The notes beneath the pieces are model-generated. The model was not told where the DNA came from, searched no databases, and saw only the letters and a program-made list of their open reading frames with translations. A stretch of DNA of 64,000 bases from the NCBI GenBank assembly GCA_036526135.1, contig DATCZA010000008.1, positions 1 through 64,000 on the forward strand, given 5' to 3'. The translations under genes and the position numbers were made by a program. Position 1 is the first letter of the stretch, and every line of letters starts with the position of its first letter. Positions 25,812 to 34,691 of this stretch are shown piece after piece. This stretch comes from UBA2965 sp036526135. Its GTDB lineage: Bacteria; Pseudomonadota; Gammaproteobacteria; Pseudomonadales; Azotimanducaceae.

Positions 25812-26984
25812 CTATTTGGAAAGGAAGCTCATTCCCTCTTCGAGGCCCCGAATCGTCAGGGGGTACATCTGCCCGTTCACAAGCTGCTGGGTCATGCCGA
25901 CCGACGAGGAATACTCCCAGGTTTCTTGAGGAGTGGGATTGATCCAGACGAGCCGGTCGTAAATTTCGGTGAAGCGGTTCATCCACTCCGCGCCGGGCTC
26001 TTCGTTCCAGTGCTCCACGCTACCACCGGCATGGGTAATCTCGTAGGGAGCCATGGTGGCGTCTCCCACGAAGACCACTTTGTAGTCTTGGCCGTACTTG
26101 TTGAGGATCTCCCACGTCGACAGACGCTCGTTCATCCGCCGGCGGTTGTCTTTCCACACCGACTCGTAGATGAAGTTGTGGAAGTAGAAGCTTTCCATGT
26201 GCTTGAACTCGGTCCGGGTCGCCGAGAAAAGCTCCTCACAGACCTTCACATGAGAGTCCATGGAACCGCCGATGTCGAGGAAAAGAAGCACCTTCACCGT
26301 ATTCTTGCGCTCGGGCCGCATGCGTATGTCGAGCATTCCGCCGTTGTGCGCCGTCGACCGGATCGTGGTGTCGATATCCAGCTCTTCTTCCTTCCCGGAA
26401 CGGGCAAACTTCCTCAGCCGGCGCAGCGCCATCTTGATGTTGCGGGTGCCGAGCTCCACCGAGTCGTCGAGATTCTTGTACTGCCGCTGATCCCAGACTT
26501 TCTTTGCTTTCTTCTTTTTGCCTTTGCCAAGGCCGCCCGGGCCCTTCTGGCCCTGCCGGTCGGGATTCTCGCCCTCCTCGCCTTCCTCGCCCTGACGCGC
26601 CTGCTCTGCCTGACGCCGTTCCTCCTCGGCCCTGGCTTCCTGAAACGCCTCGATGAGCTTCTCCAGGCCGCCGAGGGATTGAATCTTTTCGAGCTCTTCG
26701 GCTGTCAACGATTTTTCGAATTCGCGACGCAGCCACTCGTCCGGTATGAGGGACTCCAGCATCCCGTGCAGGTCCTCCAGCCCTTTGAAGTAGGCTGCAA
26801 AGGCCCGGTCGAACTTGTCGTAGTGCTTCTCGTCCTTGACCATGCAGGTGCGGCTGAGCAGATAGAAATCGTCGATGTTGGCGTAAACCAGCCGAAGGCT
26901 GAGCGCCTCCAGCAGATCCATCAACTCGCGGATGGAGACCGGCACCTTGTATTTGCGCAGGGTGAGAAAGAAGTTGATGAGCAT
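25812..26984 (-). CDS. CoxE-type VWA-domain protein
   Basis: The 390-residue cytosolic protein has an N-terminal helical region. A low-complexity charged linker (about 115-160; RQGEEGEEGENPDRQGQKG, then GKGKKKKAKK) follows, and then a C-terminal VWA domain with the MIDAS-like motif FLDIGGSMDSH. The DxGGS form instead of DxSxS is typical of this COG3552/3825 group. It is co-directional with, and 41 bp downstream of, a MoxR AAA+ ATPase gene. Such pairs act as metal-insertion or assembly chaperones; the client here is unknown. Confidence 0.88.
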   Translation of the reverse strand: MLINFFLTLRKYKVPVSIRELMDLLEALSLRLVYANIDDFYLLSRTCMVKDEKHYDKFDRAFAAYFKGLEDLHGMLESLIPDEWLRREFEKSLTAEELEKIQSLGGLEKLIEAFQEARAEEERRQAEQARQGEEGEEGENPDRQGQKGPGGLGKGKKKKAKKVWDQRQYKNLDDSVELGTRNIKMALRRLRKFARSGKEEELDIDTTIRSTAHNGGMLDIRMRPERKNTVKVLLFLDIGGSMDSHVKVCEELFSATRTEFKHMESFYFHNFIYESVWKDNRRRMNERLSTWEILNKYGQDYKVVFVGDATMAPYEITHAGGSVEHWNEEPGAEWMNRFTEIYDRLVWINPTPQETWEYSSSVGMTQQLVNGQMYPLTIRGLEEGMSFLSK

Positions 26985-27025
26985 TGTCCGGTCGTGCTCC
27001 CTCGGTGGCTATCGACCCGCCGCTT

Positions 27026-27874
27026 CTAGCCGCGGCTGTCCCGACGATTCATGAACGCCAGTCTCTCGAGCAGGTGCACGTCCTGTTCATTCTTCACCAG
27101 GGCGCCGTAAAGCGGCGGTATGGCCTTGCTCGTATCCCGATTGGTGAGAATCTCGTCCGGAATGTCGTCCGCCATCAGCAGCTTGAGCCAGTCGATGAGT
27201 TCGGATGTGGACGGCTTTTTCTTCAGCCCCGGCACCTTGCGCACATCAAAGAAGATCTCCATCGCTTCCTTGACCAGCTCGGACTTGATGCTCGGATGAT
27301 GCACCTCGACGATCTGCTGCATGGTCTCCCGATCCGGGAAATTGATGTAGTGGAAGAAGCAGCGACGCAAGAAGGCATCGGGCAGCTCCTTTTCGTTGTT
27401 CGACGTGATGACGACAACCGGCCGCTGCTTCGCCTTGATGGTTTCGCCGAGCTCGTAGACGAAAAACTCCATCCGATCGAGTTCCTGAAGCAGGTCGTTC
27501 GGAAACTCGATGTCCGCCTTGTCGATCTCGTCGATCAGCAGCACCACGCGCTCGTCGGCCTCGAAAGCCTCCCAGAGCTTGCCCTTCTTGATGTAGTTGC
27601 GAATGTCCTGAACCCGCTCGTCGCCCAGCTGGGAATCGCGCAGCCGCGACACCGCGTCGTACTCGTAGAGCCCGTTGATCGCCTTGGTGCTGGACTTGAT
27701 GTGCCACTGAATCAGTCTGAGCCCAAGCGACTTGGCGATTTCCTCGGCCAGCATGGTTTTGCCGGTTCCCGGCTCGCCTTTGACGAGCAGCGGGCGCTCG
27801 AGCTTGACCGCGGCGTCCACGGCCATGCTCAGCTCATCGGTCGAGATATAGGTGTCGGTACTGTCGAAGATCAT
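27026..27874 (-). CDS. MoxR-type AAA+ ATPase
   Basis: The 282-residue AAA+ protein has Walker A GEPGTGKT (about 37-44), Walker B VVLLIDEIDKAD, sensor 1 VITSNNEKELPDAF and an arginine-finger region FLRRCFFHYI. MoxR proteins remodel partner complexes with VWA proteins, and the VWA gene follows directly. Its ATG at 27874 is followed upstream by a 250-bp gap with no coding sequence. Confidence 0.93.
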   Translation of the reverse strand: MIFDSTDTYISTDELSMAVDAAVKLERPLLVKGEPGTGKTMLAEEIAKSLGLRLIQWHIKSSTKAINGLYEYDAVSRLRDSQLGDERVQDIRNYIKKGKLWEAFEADERVVLLIDEIDKADIEFPNDLLQELDRMEFFVYELGETIKAKQRPVVVITSNNEKELPDAFLRRCFFHYINFPDRETMQQIVEVHHPSIKSELVKEAMEIFFDVRKVPGLKKKPSTSELIDWLKLLMADDIPDEILTNRDTSKAIPPLYGALVKNEQDVHLLERLAFMNRRDSRG

Positions 27875-28124
27875 TCGGCTCTACTCGTGAATTGATGTTT
27901 CGCGCGAGTGAAGGACCCCCCAGAAAACTGCGTCAGCAGGCGTCGCGCGTACGAAGTCCGCTACTTTAATCGACGCTCCGAGGCCTAGCAAGGCGCGGCC
28001 CAGCCTGAGCCCCGTGCGACCGGGAGCATGATCCTGTCCGCAAGCTCATTGCCGGACGACCAACGCAACCGGGAGTTAGATGGCAATGATAAATATATAT
28101 AAAACAATAAGTTGGATATCTTTT
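27875..28124. other. Gap with AT-rich stretch upstream of moxR-type gene
   Basis: No gene is visible. The right part, about 28080-28130, is markedly AT-rich (an ATAAATATATATAAAAC-like run) against GC-rich surroundings. The left part is GC-rich. It probably contains the promoter of the MoxR/VWA pair, but no clear -35/-10 pair can be assigned. Confidence 0.45.
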
Positions 28125-28487
28125 CTAGAGACTACTGTCAGCGCTTTCCGCGTTCGGGAGGGACGTGCTCGCCCAGCGCCGCCAGCCGAGCACCATCAAC
28201 ACGGCGGCGCCCGAGGCCAACGCTGCCACAGCCAGGAGGATCTTGAGCGCGGTGAAAGGATCGCCGCCCCGCTGAAAGAGCCCTTCGAAGGCGAGGATGA
28301 TCAGAGCCGGCGCGTAGCTTCCGGCATACTCTGGAACCGGCGCCGGCGTGATGAGCAGGCACAGCAACACGAAAACGACCGCCAGCCTGATCTCGCGGGC
28401 GAGCAACCCGCTCAGCGCCATATGCAGCCCCGCTGCGGCACCCAGGCCGCCCACCACGATAGCCGCCCATACCCATGCGTTCCCCAT
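28125..28487 (-). CDS. Small membrane protein, unknown
   Basis: The 120-residue protein has four hydrophobic segments (about 5-24, 33-50, 57-70, 84-103) with short polar loops, a typical four-helix inner-membrane layout. Its ATG at 28487 overlaps the stop of ycgN in an ATGA, so it is the last gene of the dnaX-to-ycgN string. I do not recognise a family. Confidence 0.6.
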   Translation of the reverse strand: MGNAWVWAAIVVGGLGAAAGLHMALSGLLAREIRLAVVFVLLCLLITPAPVPEYAGSYAPALIILAFEGLFQRGGDPFTALKILLAVAALASGAAVLMVLGWRRWASTSLPNAESADSSL

Positions 28488-28927
28488 CAGGTCTCAACCC
28501 ACTGGATCAGATGTTCTTCGAACTCGTCCTCATGCACCGAGCCCGCCGGGATCACTCGACCGAGCACCGAGATGCCCGCTCGATGCACGGAATCCGGGGA
28601 GCCGGAAACGAGAGGGTGCCAGTCGGCGAGCCCCCGACCTTCGGCGACACGGCGGTAGGCACAGCTGCGCGGCAGCCAGGAGAGCGACGCCATCACCTCC
28701 GCGGAGAAGTCGATACAGTCCTTGACGAGGCGGTGTCTGTCCGGATAACGGGTGCAGCGACAGGTCTCGAGGTCCAGCAGATCGCAAACCAGCCCCGTGT
28801 AGTGGACGCATCCCGAACCCTCCTCTTCGAGCTTGACGAGGCAACATCGGGCGCAGCCATCGCAGAGCGACTCCCACTCCTCGGCCGACAGCTCACCAAG
28901 CGTCTTGTGCTCCCAGAACCGGTCCAT
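28487..28927 (-). CDS. ycgN: YcgN-family Cys-cluster protein
   Basis: The ATG at 28927 (MDRFWEHKTLGE) gives 146 residues and overlaps ycgL in an ATGA. The protein matches YcgN/UPF0260: CDGCARCC near the N terminus, then GCVHYTGLVCDLLDLETCRCTRYPDR with a dense Cys set that probably binds a metal or cluster, then SCAYRRVAEGRGLADWHPLVSG. The function of the family is not established. It sits directly after ycgL, as in enteric bacteria and pseudomonads. Confidence 0.93.
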   Translation of the reverse strand: MDRFWEHKTLGELSAEEWESLCDGCARCCLVKLEEEGSGCVHYTGLVCDLLDLETCRCTRYPDRHRLVKDCIDFSAEVMASLSWLPRSCAYRRVAEGRGLADWHPLVSGSPDSVHRAGISVLGRVIPAGSVHEDEFEEHLIQWVET

Positions 28928-29178
28928 CAGGAAAGCTCGTCGACCGATGGCGGCATCTGGAGGTAGAAGCCGCACTCTTCGATATTCTTGAGCACGGCCG
29001 CTGCATCCGCCCTGGCCAGCTGCCGGTCCCTGGTCAGCGCGAGGGACATGGCCGCCACCGGTCGCCCGAAGCTTTTCATGAGCGCTTCCGGTACACGGGC
29101 GAGGTCCTCGCCGGCGTCCACGTAGAGATACATGCCATTCCGGCGCGAGCTGCGATAGATCTGCACCAGGCGGCTCAA
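28927..29178 (-). CDS. ycgL: YcgL-family protein
   Basis: The 83-residue protein has the YcgL features: VQIYRSSRRNGMYLYV at the N terminus, DLARVPEALMKSFGRP in the middle, and CGFYLQMPP near the end. The family is small, cytosolic and of unknown function. Start and stop overlap rnd and ycgN by four bases on each side, so it is translationally coupled within the rnd-ycgL-ycgN unit. Confidence 0.93.
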   Translation of the reverse strand: MSRLVQIYRSSRRNGMYLYVDAGEDLARVPEALMKSFGRPVAAMSLALTRDRQLARADAAAVLKNIEECGFYLQMPPSVDELS

Positions 29179-30287
29179 GGCGCGTGCTCCAGAACCGCCA
29201 GGAACTCCTCACCGATCAAGCCGGCCCGCCAGCCGGAGTAGGCGGGCGACAGCTCGCCGGTGTCCAGCCAGTGGCGAATGCAGGCTTCCACGTCACGCTT
29301 GCGGGCGAGCAGTTCCCTGGCAAACTCCATCGTATCGGCCTTGTGCCAGGCAAGGTCGCGCAGGGTCCGGCTGACCTTGCTCTCCGACGGGCTCAAGGGT
29401 CGAGCGAGCAGCGGCTCGGCGAGCCCGGCCGAGACGCCTTCCCGATGCTCGGCTGTGAGCTCGGAGGCGTACCGGCGGGCAACAGGGCCCGGCAGACGCT
29501 CGTGCACGTCCGTCTCAGAAAGCGATCCGAGGCGCGCGAATTCCACCAGATGCTCGTCCCAGACCACCCGGTTGCGAGGCACGTCTTCGGCCATTGCCCG
29601 GCGCTCGCGCCACGCGCAAAGCCGCTTGAGCACACCGAGCTCAAGAGCGTCCAGGCGCCAGGCCTTCTTGACGCCACGGTAGTATTCATCCGGATGGGCT
29701 CCCTGAACCCGACCTTTCTCGGCCATGGCGTCAGCGAACCACGAGCGTCTGCCGAGTTCGTCGAGCCGCGCGGTCAGCGCTTCGTAAACTTCGGGAAGGT
29801 AGCGCACATCCTCCCAGGCATAGTGCAGCTGCTCCTCGGTCAGGGGCCGGCGCAACCAGTTGGACCGGGTGGCGTGCTTGCCCAGATCGTGTCCCAGCAA
29901 TGCCGCTACCAGGTTGGCGTAGCTCACGCTGTACCTCGAGTTCTGAAACGCATAGGCCAGCTGGGTATCGAATATCCCCTGGGGTTCCACCCCGAGGTGA
30001 TGACGAATGAGCTCGAGGTCCTCGGAGCAGGCGTGCATCACCTTGACGATGGCCGGATCGTGCAGCACGTCGGCAAACGCCGAGAAATCGTCGATGGACA
30101 GCGGGTCGAGGAAATACACGTCCTCGCCGCTGATGACCTGATAAAGGCCGGGCACCGGAAAAAAGGTGTCCGTGCGCTGAAACTCCGTGTCCAGACCGAT
30201 CACGTCGCCCCAGGACGCCACCGCGTCGACCAGAGCGCCAGTGTCGTCGATCCAGCTAACTGATGCTGCGTCGGCCCTGCAAGGCAT
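29175..30287 (-). CDS. rnd: Ribonuclease D
   Basis: I put the start at the ATG at 30287 (MPCRADAASVSW), which has GGAGGA about 10 nt upstream; the 370-residue product is normal for RNase D. It trims the 3' ends of tRNA precursors. DEDDy residues are visible: GLDTEF, HACSEDLELI, and YAWEDVRYL. Two HRDC domains follow. It overlaps recR by 32 nt at its start and ycgL at its end. Confidence 0.93.
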   Translation of the reverse strand: MPCRADAASVSWIDDTGALVDAVASWGDVIGLDTEFQRTDTFFPVPGLYQVISGEDVYFLDPLSIDDFSAFADVLHDPAIVKVMHACSEDLELIRHHLGVEPQGIFDTQLAYAFQNSRYSVSYANLVAALLGHDLGKHATRSNWLRRPLTEEQLHYAWEDVRYLPEVYEALTARLDELGRRSWFADAMAEKGRVQGAHPDEYYRGVKKAWRLDALELGVLKRLCAWRERRAMAEDVPRNRVVWDEHLVEFARLGSLSETDVHERLPGPVARRYASELTAEHREGVSAGLAEPLLARPLSPSESKVSRTLRDLAWHKADTMEFARELLARKRDVEACIRHWLDTGELSPAYSGWRAGLIGEEFLAVLEHAP

Positions 30288-30855
30288 GAACGATCGTTCC
30301 TCCGTCAATGTATTCGAGCTCCCCGCCAACGGGCACCCCGTGGGCGATTCGCGATATGTTGGGTACGTCGGCCTTCAGCAGCTTGCTGATGTAATGCGCC
30401 GTGGCTTCGCCCTCCACCGTGGGGTTCGTGGCGAGTATGACTTCCTTCGGTTCCAGCTCCGCGACCCTGCGCTGCAACGTGTCTACGCCGAGTTCCTCGG
30501 GCCCCACCCCATCGATGGGGGACAGCCGTCCGTGCAGGACGAAGTAGCGTCCGCGAAAGCCGCCCGCCGCCTCGATGGCGAGAATGTCCGCGGGCGACTC
30601 GACCACGCAGAGAACGTCATCGTCGCGGCGCGGATCTCTACAGATCGAGCAGACGGCCTCTTCCGACAGGTTCCGGCAGCGTGAACAGCGCGACACGCGG
30701 TCCAGGGACTCAAGAAGCGTCTCCGCAAGTTGCCGGGCGCCCTCACGATCGCGCTGCAACAGGTGCAGGACCATGCGTTGCGCTCCCTTGGGGCCGACTC
30801 CGGGAAGCACCTGAAAGGCCCCGATCAGCCGGTCGATTAGCGGACTGATTCCCAT
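30256..30855 (-). CDS. recR: Recombination mediator protein RecR
   Basis: The 199-residue protein has the N-terminal helix-hairpin-helix (FQVLPGVGPKGAQRMVLHLL), the C4 zinc finger (CSRCRNLSEEAVCSIC), and a Toprim domain (LCVVESPADILAIE...LHGRLSPIDGVGPEELG). It acts with RecFO to load RecA on gapped DNA. It follows ybaB with an ATGA overlap in the standard dnaX-ybaB-recR order. Confidence 0.97.
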   Translation of the reverse strand: MGISPLIDRLIGAFQVLPGVGPKGAQRMVLHLLQRDREGARQLAETLLESLDRVSRCSRCRNLSEEAVCSICRDPRRDDDVLCVVESPADILAIEAAGGFRGRYFVLHGRLSPIDGVGPEELGVDTLQRRVAELEPKEVILATNPTVEGEATAHYISKLLKADVPNISRIAHGVPVGGELEYIDGGTIVHALQGRRSIS

Positions 30856-31172
30856 CAGAAAGGGAACTTGTCGAGCGGCAGGCCGAGACCGGATGCCATT
30901 CCCGCCATTTTGTCCCGTTGGGCCGCTTCCACCTTCCGAACCGCGTCGTTGCAGGCGGCAGCGACCAGGTCCTCGAGCACGTCTTTCGCTTCCGCAAGCA
31001 GGCTGTCGTCGAGATGGACGCGCCGAACTTCGTGCCGCCCGTTCATCGTGACCTTGACGAGACCGGCCCCGCTCTCGCCCACGACTTCGAGCTTCGCGAT
31101 TTCCTCCTGAACCTGCTGCATGCGTTCCTGCATGGCCTGGGCCTGTTTCATGAAGTCACCGAGCCCTTTCAT
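30855..31172 (-). CDS. ybaB: YbaB/EbfC nucleoid-associated protein
   Basis: The 105-residue protein has the family's N-terminal helix (GLGDFMKQAQAMQERMQQVQ) and the VKVTMNGRHEVRRVHLDDSLL strand segment. It binds DNA as a dimer. It overlaps dnaX and recR by four bases each, in the conserved three-gene block. Confidence 0.96.
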   Translation of the reverse strand: MKGLGDFMKQAQAMQERMQQVQEEIAKLEVVGESGAGLVKVTMNGRHEVRRVHLDDSLLAEAKDVLEDLVAAACNDAVRKVEAAQRDKMAGMASGLGLPLDKFPF

Positions 31173-32713
31173 CCTGCCGAATCCTCCATGGGTTTGACGT
31201 CTCCCAGGGTGCCGTCGAACTCGCTGAGCAACGACTGCACGACCCCGTCTCGCTTGAGGGTCTGCTCGGCCTGATGCTGACGCTCCGCCGCAATGCGCGC
31301 GTTTCGCTGCGCCGGTGTCTCCGCCGCGCAGCTTCCCGCTTCGATCTCGAGCAGCAGATCTGATCCCAACTTGCCTCCGAGGGCGCGCTGAAGCGCCGCC
31401 TGCTGGGCGGAGTTGAGCAACGTGTCATGGGCCGTATCGAGCGTAAGCCGCAGCCGGTCCCCTTGGTGGGAACCCACCACGCTGTGCTCTGCAATCATCC
31501 GTGCGACGCCGCCAATTTCAAGGGACTCGACCACCTCGTGCCACGGCGTGCCGTCGGCCAGGGTCGACTCGACTCCGTCGCGCCCCCCGGCGCTTTCCGG
31601 CACCGGCCGCTCCTTTGCTCCCCGTTCGGCCGTCGTCGAGGGCGCAGTGCTTTGAGTCAGAAGGCCCTCGTCGGGAGCAAACGCAATCATACGCAGCAGG
31701 GTCATCTCGAAACCGCTACGCGGATCCGGAACGATGTGCATGTCCCGATAGCCCATGAGCGCAATCTGGTAGTAGAGCTGAACCACCTCCGGCCCAAAGA
31801 GCGCGTTGGCTCCTGAACCCGTCGCCTGCTCCACGGCCATACGGTGAAAGGCCGCGATCACGCCGCTTAGAACTTCCTCAAAATCCGCCCCTCGCTCTGC
31901 CAGCTCCGCCGTCATGGCAAGCACCCGCTCGGCGTCGCCGCTGGCCAGTGCTTCCAACAGGCTGTGCACCTCGTCGCGTCCCACCAGGCCAAGCATTTCT
32001 ACCACGTCGGCGTGCCCGAGAGACCCGCCGCCGTAAGCGATGGCCTGATCGGTGATGGAAAGCGCGTCCCGCATGCTGCCCAGCGCGGCCGCGGCGATGG
32101 TCTCAAGTGCCTCGGGCTCGAAGGAGATCTCCTCTGCCTGGAGCACCTCGGCAAGGTAGGCGGCGATTCGCTCGCTGGAGATGTTTTTCAGCTGAAACTG
32201 CAGGCAGCGGGAGAGGACGGTGACCGGTACCTTTTTCGGGTCCGTCGTCGCCAGCAGAAACTTCACGTGCTCCGGCGGCTCCTCGAGCGTCTTCAGGAGG
32301 GCGTTGAAAGCCGGCGTCGAGAGCATGTGAACCTCGTCGATCAGGTAGACCTTGTACCGGCCGCGTGTCGGCAGGTACTGGGCGTTCTCCAAGAGCTCGC
32401 GGGTGTCGCCGACCCCCGTTCTCGAGGCGGCGTCCACCTCGATCAGGTCGACGAACCGGTTCTCGGCAATCTCCCGGCAGATCGAGCACTCGCCGCAGGG
32501 TGATGCGGAAACGCCGGCCTCGCAGTTCAGGCTCTTGGCCACCAGTCGCGCAATGGTCGTCTTGCCCACGCCACGAGTCCCGGTAAAGAGATAGGCGTGA
32601 TGCAGACGGTCGTTGTCCAAGGCGTGTCGCAGGGCGCGCACGACGTGCTCCTGGCCTACGAGCGCGTCGAAGCCGGCAGGCCGGAATTTGCGTGCTAGTA
32701 CCTGATACCCCAT
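31169..32713 (-). CDS. dnaX: DNA polymerase III subunit gamma/tau
   Basis: The ATG at 32713 (MGYQVLARKFRPAGF) gives 514 residues; the frame further upstream is not homologous. The clamp-loader ATPase has Walker A GTRGVGKTT, a zinc-binding region CEAGVSASPCGECSIC, Walker B VYLIDEVHML, and the SRC motif (VLSRCLQF). The C-terminal tau-type region starts near 365 and ends with the alpha-binding segment. I saw no obvious slippery-A run for a programmed frameshift, though I did not screen exhaustively. Confidence 0.96.
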   Translation of the reverse strand: MGYQVLARKFRPAGFDALVGQEHVVRALRHALDNDRLHHAYLFTGTRGVGKTTIARLVAKSLNCEAGVSASPCGECSICREIAENRFVDLIEVDAASRTGVGDTRELLENAQYLPTRGRYKVYLIDEVHMLSTPAFNALLKTLEEPPEHVKFLLATTDPKKVPVTVLSRCLQFQLKNISSERIAAYLAEVLQAEEISFEPEALETIAAAALGSMRDALSITDQAIAYGGGSLGHADVVEMLGLVGRDEVHSLLEALASGDAERVLAMTAELAERGADFEEVLSGVIAAFHRMAVEQATGSGANALFGPEVVQLYYQIALMGYRDMHIVPDPRSGFEMTLLRMIAFAPDEGLLTQSTAPSTTAERGAKERPVPESAGGRDGVESTLADGTPWHEVVESLEIGGVARMIAEHSVVGSHQGDRLRLTLDTAHDTLLNSAQQAALQRALGGKLGSDLLLEIEAGSCAAETPAQRNARIAAERQHQAEQTLKRDGVVQSLLSEFDGTLGDVKPMEDSAG

Positions 32714-32768
32714 GATCGCCCATTGTAGTGGGTAAGCCACAGACACCCAAACTGCCCTGGACCCGCCC

Positions 32769-33467
32769 GTGACCTTCAACCGACATCCCCCACTGGTGAT
32801 CGGACACCGCGGCGCCGCCGGCCTGAAGCCGGAAAACACGCTTGCGTCGTTCTCAGCCGCGCTGGAGCTGGGCGTGGACGCGGTGGAACTCGACGTGCAT
32901 CTGGTTGAGGACGCCCTGGTGGTCATCCACGACTCGACCCTGGATCGCACCACGAACGGTATCGGCCGGCTCTCCGACTGCACCCTCGACACGCTACGCC
33001 TCCTCGACGCCGGGGGCGGCGCGCAGATACCTCTGCTGGAGGAAGTTTTCGATCTGGTGCCGCCAGACGTCGGTATCAACGTAGAGCTGAAAGGGGTGGG
33101 GACCGGCGAGCGGCTGGCCGACTTTCTGACCGGCCGGTGGCGACCGGAGGTGCTGGTCTCGTCATTCCGCCGCCCCGAACTGGCGGCCTTTCGCAGGCGT
33201 TGCCCTGAGACGAACGTGGCGCCGCTGTTCAGTCGATGGCATCCGCGAATCTGGGATGTCGCGGCAAGGTTCACAGCTTGGTCGGTCAACCTGAACATCA
33301 AGCTGGCGACGCGCAAGCGCATCGCAGACGCGCAGAGACGCGGTTTTCGGGTGCTCGTCTACACGGTCAACGACCTCGATCTCGCGCGCAGCCTGGTGGA
33401 CGCAGGCGTCCACGGGATCTTCACCGATCACCCCGAGCGGATCAGGGTTCCCGTTCTAAGCGATTGA
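32769..33467 (+). CDS. Glycerophosphodiester phosphodiesterase
   Basis: The 232-residue protein starts at a GTG and has no signal peptide, so it is cytosolic (UgpQ-like). It hydrolyses glycerophosphodiesters to glycerol 3-phosphate and an alcohol. The active-site motifs are present: VIGHRGAAGLKPENT and ELDVHLVEDALVVIHD, with the second-half GINVELKG. The conserved C-terminal VYTVND and GIFTDHPE follow. It overlaps the convergent last psp gene by 26 bp. Confidence 0.93.
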   Translation: MTFNRHPPLVIGHRGAAGLKPENTLASFSAALELGVDAVELDVHLVEDALVVIHDSTLDRTTNGIGRLSDCTLDTLRLLDAGGGAQIPLLEEVFDLVPPDVGINVELKGVGTGERLADFLTGRWRPEVLVSSFRRPELAAFRRRCPETNVAPLFSRWHPRIWDVAARFTAWSVNLNIKLATRKRIADAQRRGFRVLVYTVNDLDLARSLVDAGVHGIFTDHPERIRVPVLSD

Positions 33468-33672
33468 TTTCCTTGGCGAGGTGAAATTTCTCGTCTGTGA
33501 CGATCTTCTCGAGCACCTCGACCCGCTCACGAAGACGGTCTAGGTCCGTGCGGACCTCAGGGTCGGCGTCTGCCTCCGCCCGCTTGCGCTGGTTTCTCAG
33601 GTAGTTGTTGGCCACGCCTGCTCCGCAGCTGATCAGCACGATCAGCACCACCATCATGAAGACACTATCCAT
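33442..33672 (-). CDS. PspB-like small membrane protein
   Basis: The 76-residue protein has one N-terminal membrane helix (VFMMVVLIVLISCGAGVA), then a charged coiled-coil (RTDLDRLRERVEVLEKIVTDE). This is the PspB layout, and the LERIVTD-like segment is characteristic. It is the last gene of the psp operon and lies 35 bp after pspC, so the locus appears to contain two PspB-like proteins. It may be a duplicate with a different partner. Confidence 0.65.
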   Translation of the reverse strand: MDSVFMMVVLIVLISCGAGVANNYLRNQRKRAEADADPEVRTDLDRLRERVEVLEKIVTDEKFHLAKEINRLEREP

Positions 33673-33707
33673 AGCAGGCCCCCGGATCAGGGTTGGCGGT
33701 GGCCGGG

Positions 33708-34415
33708 TCAGCCACGGCCGACCTCGTCGATCTTGTTGAGTTCTTTCTGCAGCTCGTACTGGCCGGAAACCACATGGGTTTCCATGCGGCGCAGCTTGAG
33801 CTCGATCTGCGTTAGATCTGCCTGGATGTTGCGCAGGCTGCGACGCGGCGACAGCTTCGAACCAAGCTCCGGGGCCGGCGAGGAATGATCGTCGCGGGCA
33901 CGGCCGTTACTGCCCGACGCAGGCTCACGCGGCGGCAGACCCATCAGGAAATAGGCGATCCAGTAGGCGGGGAACACGAATTGGGGGACGAAGATGAGCC
34001 CCGTCACCGCCGCGCAGCGCACCACCCAGGTCTCGATGCCGTAGTACCGCGCGATGCCGGCGCACACGCCGCCGATCTTGGCGCGCCCCGGATCCCGGTA
34101 CAGCCGGCGGGATCGCGAGGGAATGCCGTCCTCCGTTGCGCGATCACGCGCCCGATGCCCGTGCCCGTGGCGGCGCCTTCCGGCCGCCGGCCGGTCGGGC
34201 CCTGTGCCGCGCCCGAACTCTCGCTCCAGCGTAGCCGTGGTTTCTTCTATGAAGGCAGTGGCTCGGTCTGACAGCTGATCCCTGGCCGTGTCGACCAGCT
34301 GGTGCAACGCCGCTTCCAGCTTTTCCACGGCCTGCTGAAAATCAGAGGCTCCGTCGCGCTGCCGGCCTGCGCCAGGCGATCGAGAGGATCCACCACCTGA
34401 ATTCGAATCGTTCAT
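33708..34415 (-). CDS. pspC: PspC-domain protein with long N-terminal extension
   Basis: The 235-residue protein has an N-terminal low-complexity, partly helical extension of about 100 residues. The PspC domain follows: RLYRDPGRAKIGGVCAGIARYYG, a membrane segment (VVRCAAVTGLIFVPQFVFPAYWIAYFLMG), then a C-terminal amphipathic region ending in LRRMETHVVSGQYELQKELNKID. PspC anchors and activates the envelope-stress response at the inner membrane. The extension makes it longer than typical PspC (about 120 residues) and is unusual. It sits between pspB and the second PspB-like gene. Confidence 0.88.
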   Translation of the reverse strand: MNDSNSGGGSSRSPGAGRQRDGASDFQQAVEKLEAALHQLVDTARDQLSDRATAFIEETTATLEREFGRGTGPDRPAAGRRRHGHGHRARDRATEDGIPSRSRRLYRDPGRAKIGGVCAGIARYYGIETWVVRCAAVTGLIFVPQFVFPAYWIAYFLMGLPPREPASGSNGRARDDHSSPAPELGSKLSPRRSLRNIQADLTQIELKLRRMETHVVSGQYELQKELNKIDEVGRG

Positions 34416-34437
34416 GCCTTCGCTCCGTCCACTCAGC

Positions 34438-34683
34438 CTATTCCGTTTGCGCCCGCGACCGCCACCCAGGCGTCTCGGAATCGAGGATCGATTCGAGGGT
34501 TTCGATACGCTCCGCCATTCGCTCCGCCTGGCTCGTCAAAGCCTCCAACTCCATGCGCTCGTCCTCGGACAAGGCCCCCTGGGCCCTCTGCTTGCTCCGG
34601 TAATGCATGAAGATCCAGATCGGCGCGACGATGGTGAGAAAGACGACCGTGGGGACGAAGAACGCGATAGCTAAGCCGTCCAT
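34438..34683 (-). CDS. pspB: Phage shock protein B
   Basis: The 81-residue protein has the canonical PspB layout: an N-terminal membrane helix (IAFFVPTVVFLTIVAPIWIFMHY), then a Lys/Arg turn and an acidic coiled-coil (LSEDERMELEALTSQAERM, IETLESILD). With PspC it senses inner-membrane stress and releases PspA from PspF. It follows pspA by 8 bp. Confidence 0.93.
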   Translation of the reverse strand: MDGLAIAFFVPTVVFLTIVAPIWIFMHYRSKQRAQGALSEDERMELEALTSQAERMAERIETLESILDSETPGWRSRAQTE

Positions 34684-34691
34684 GGTTGCTC

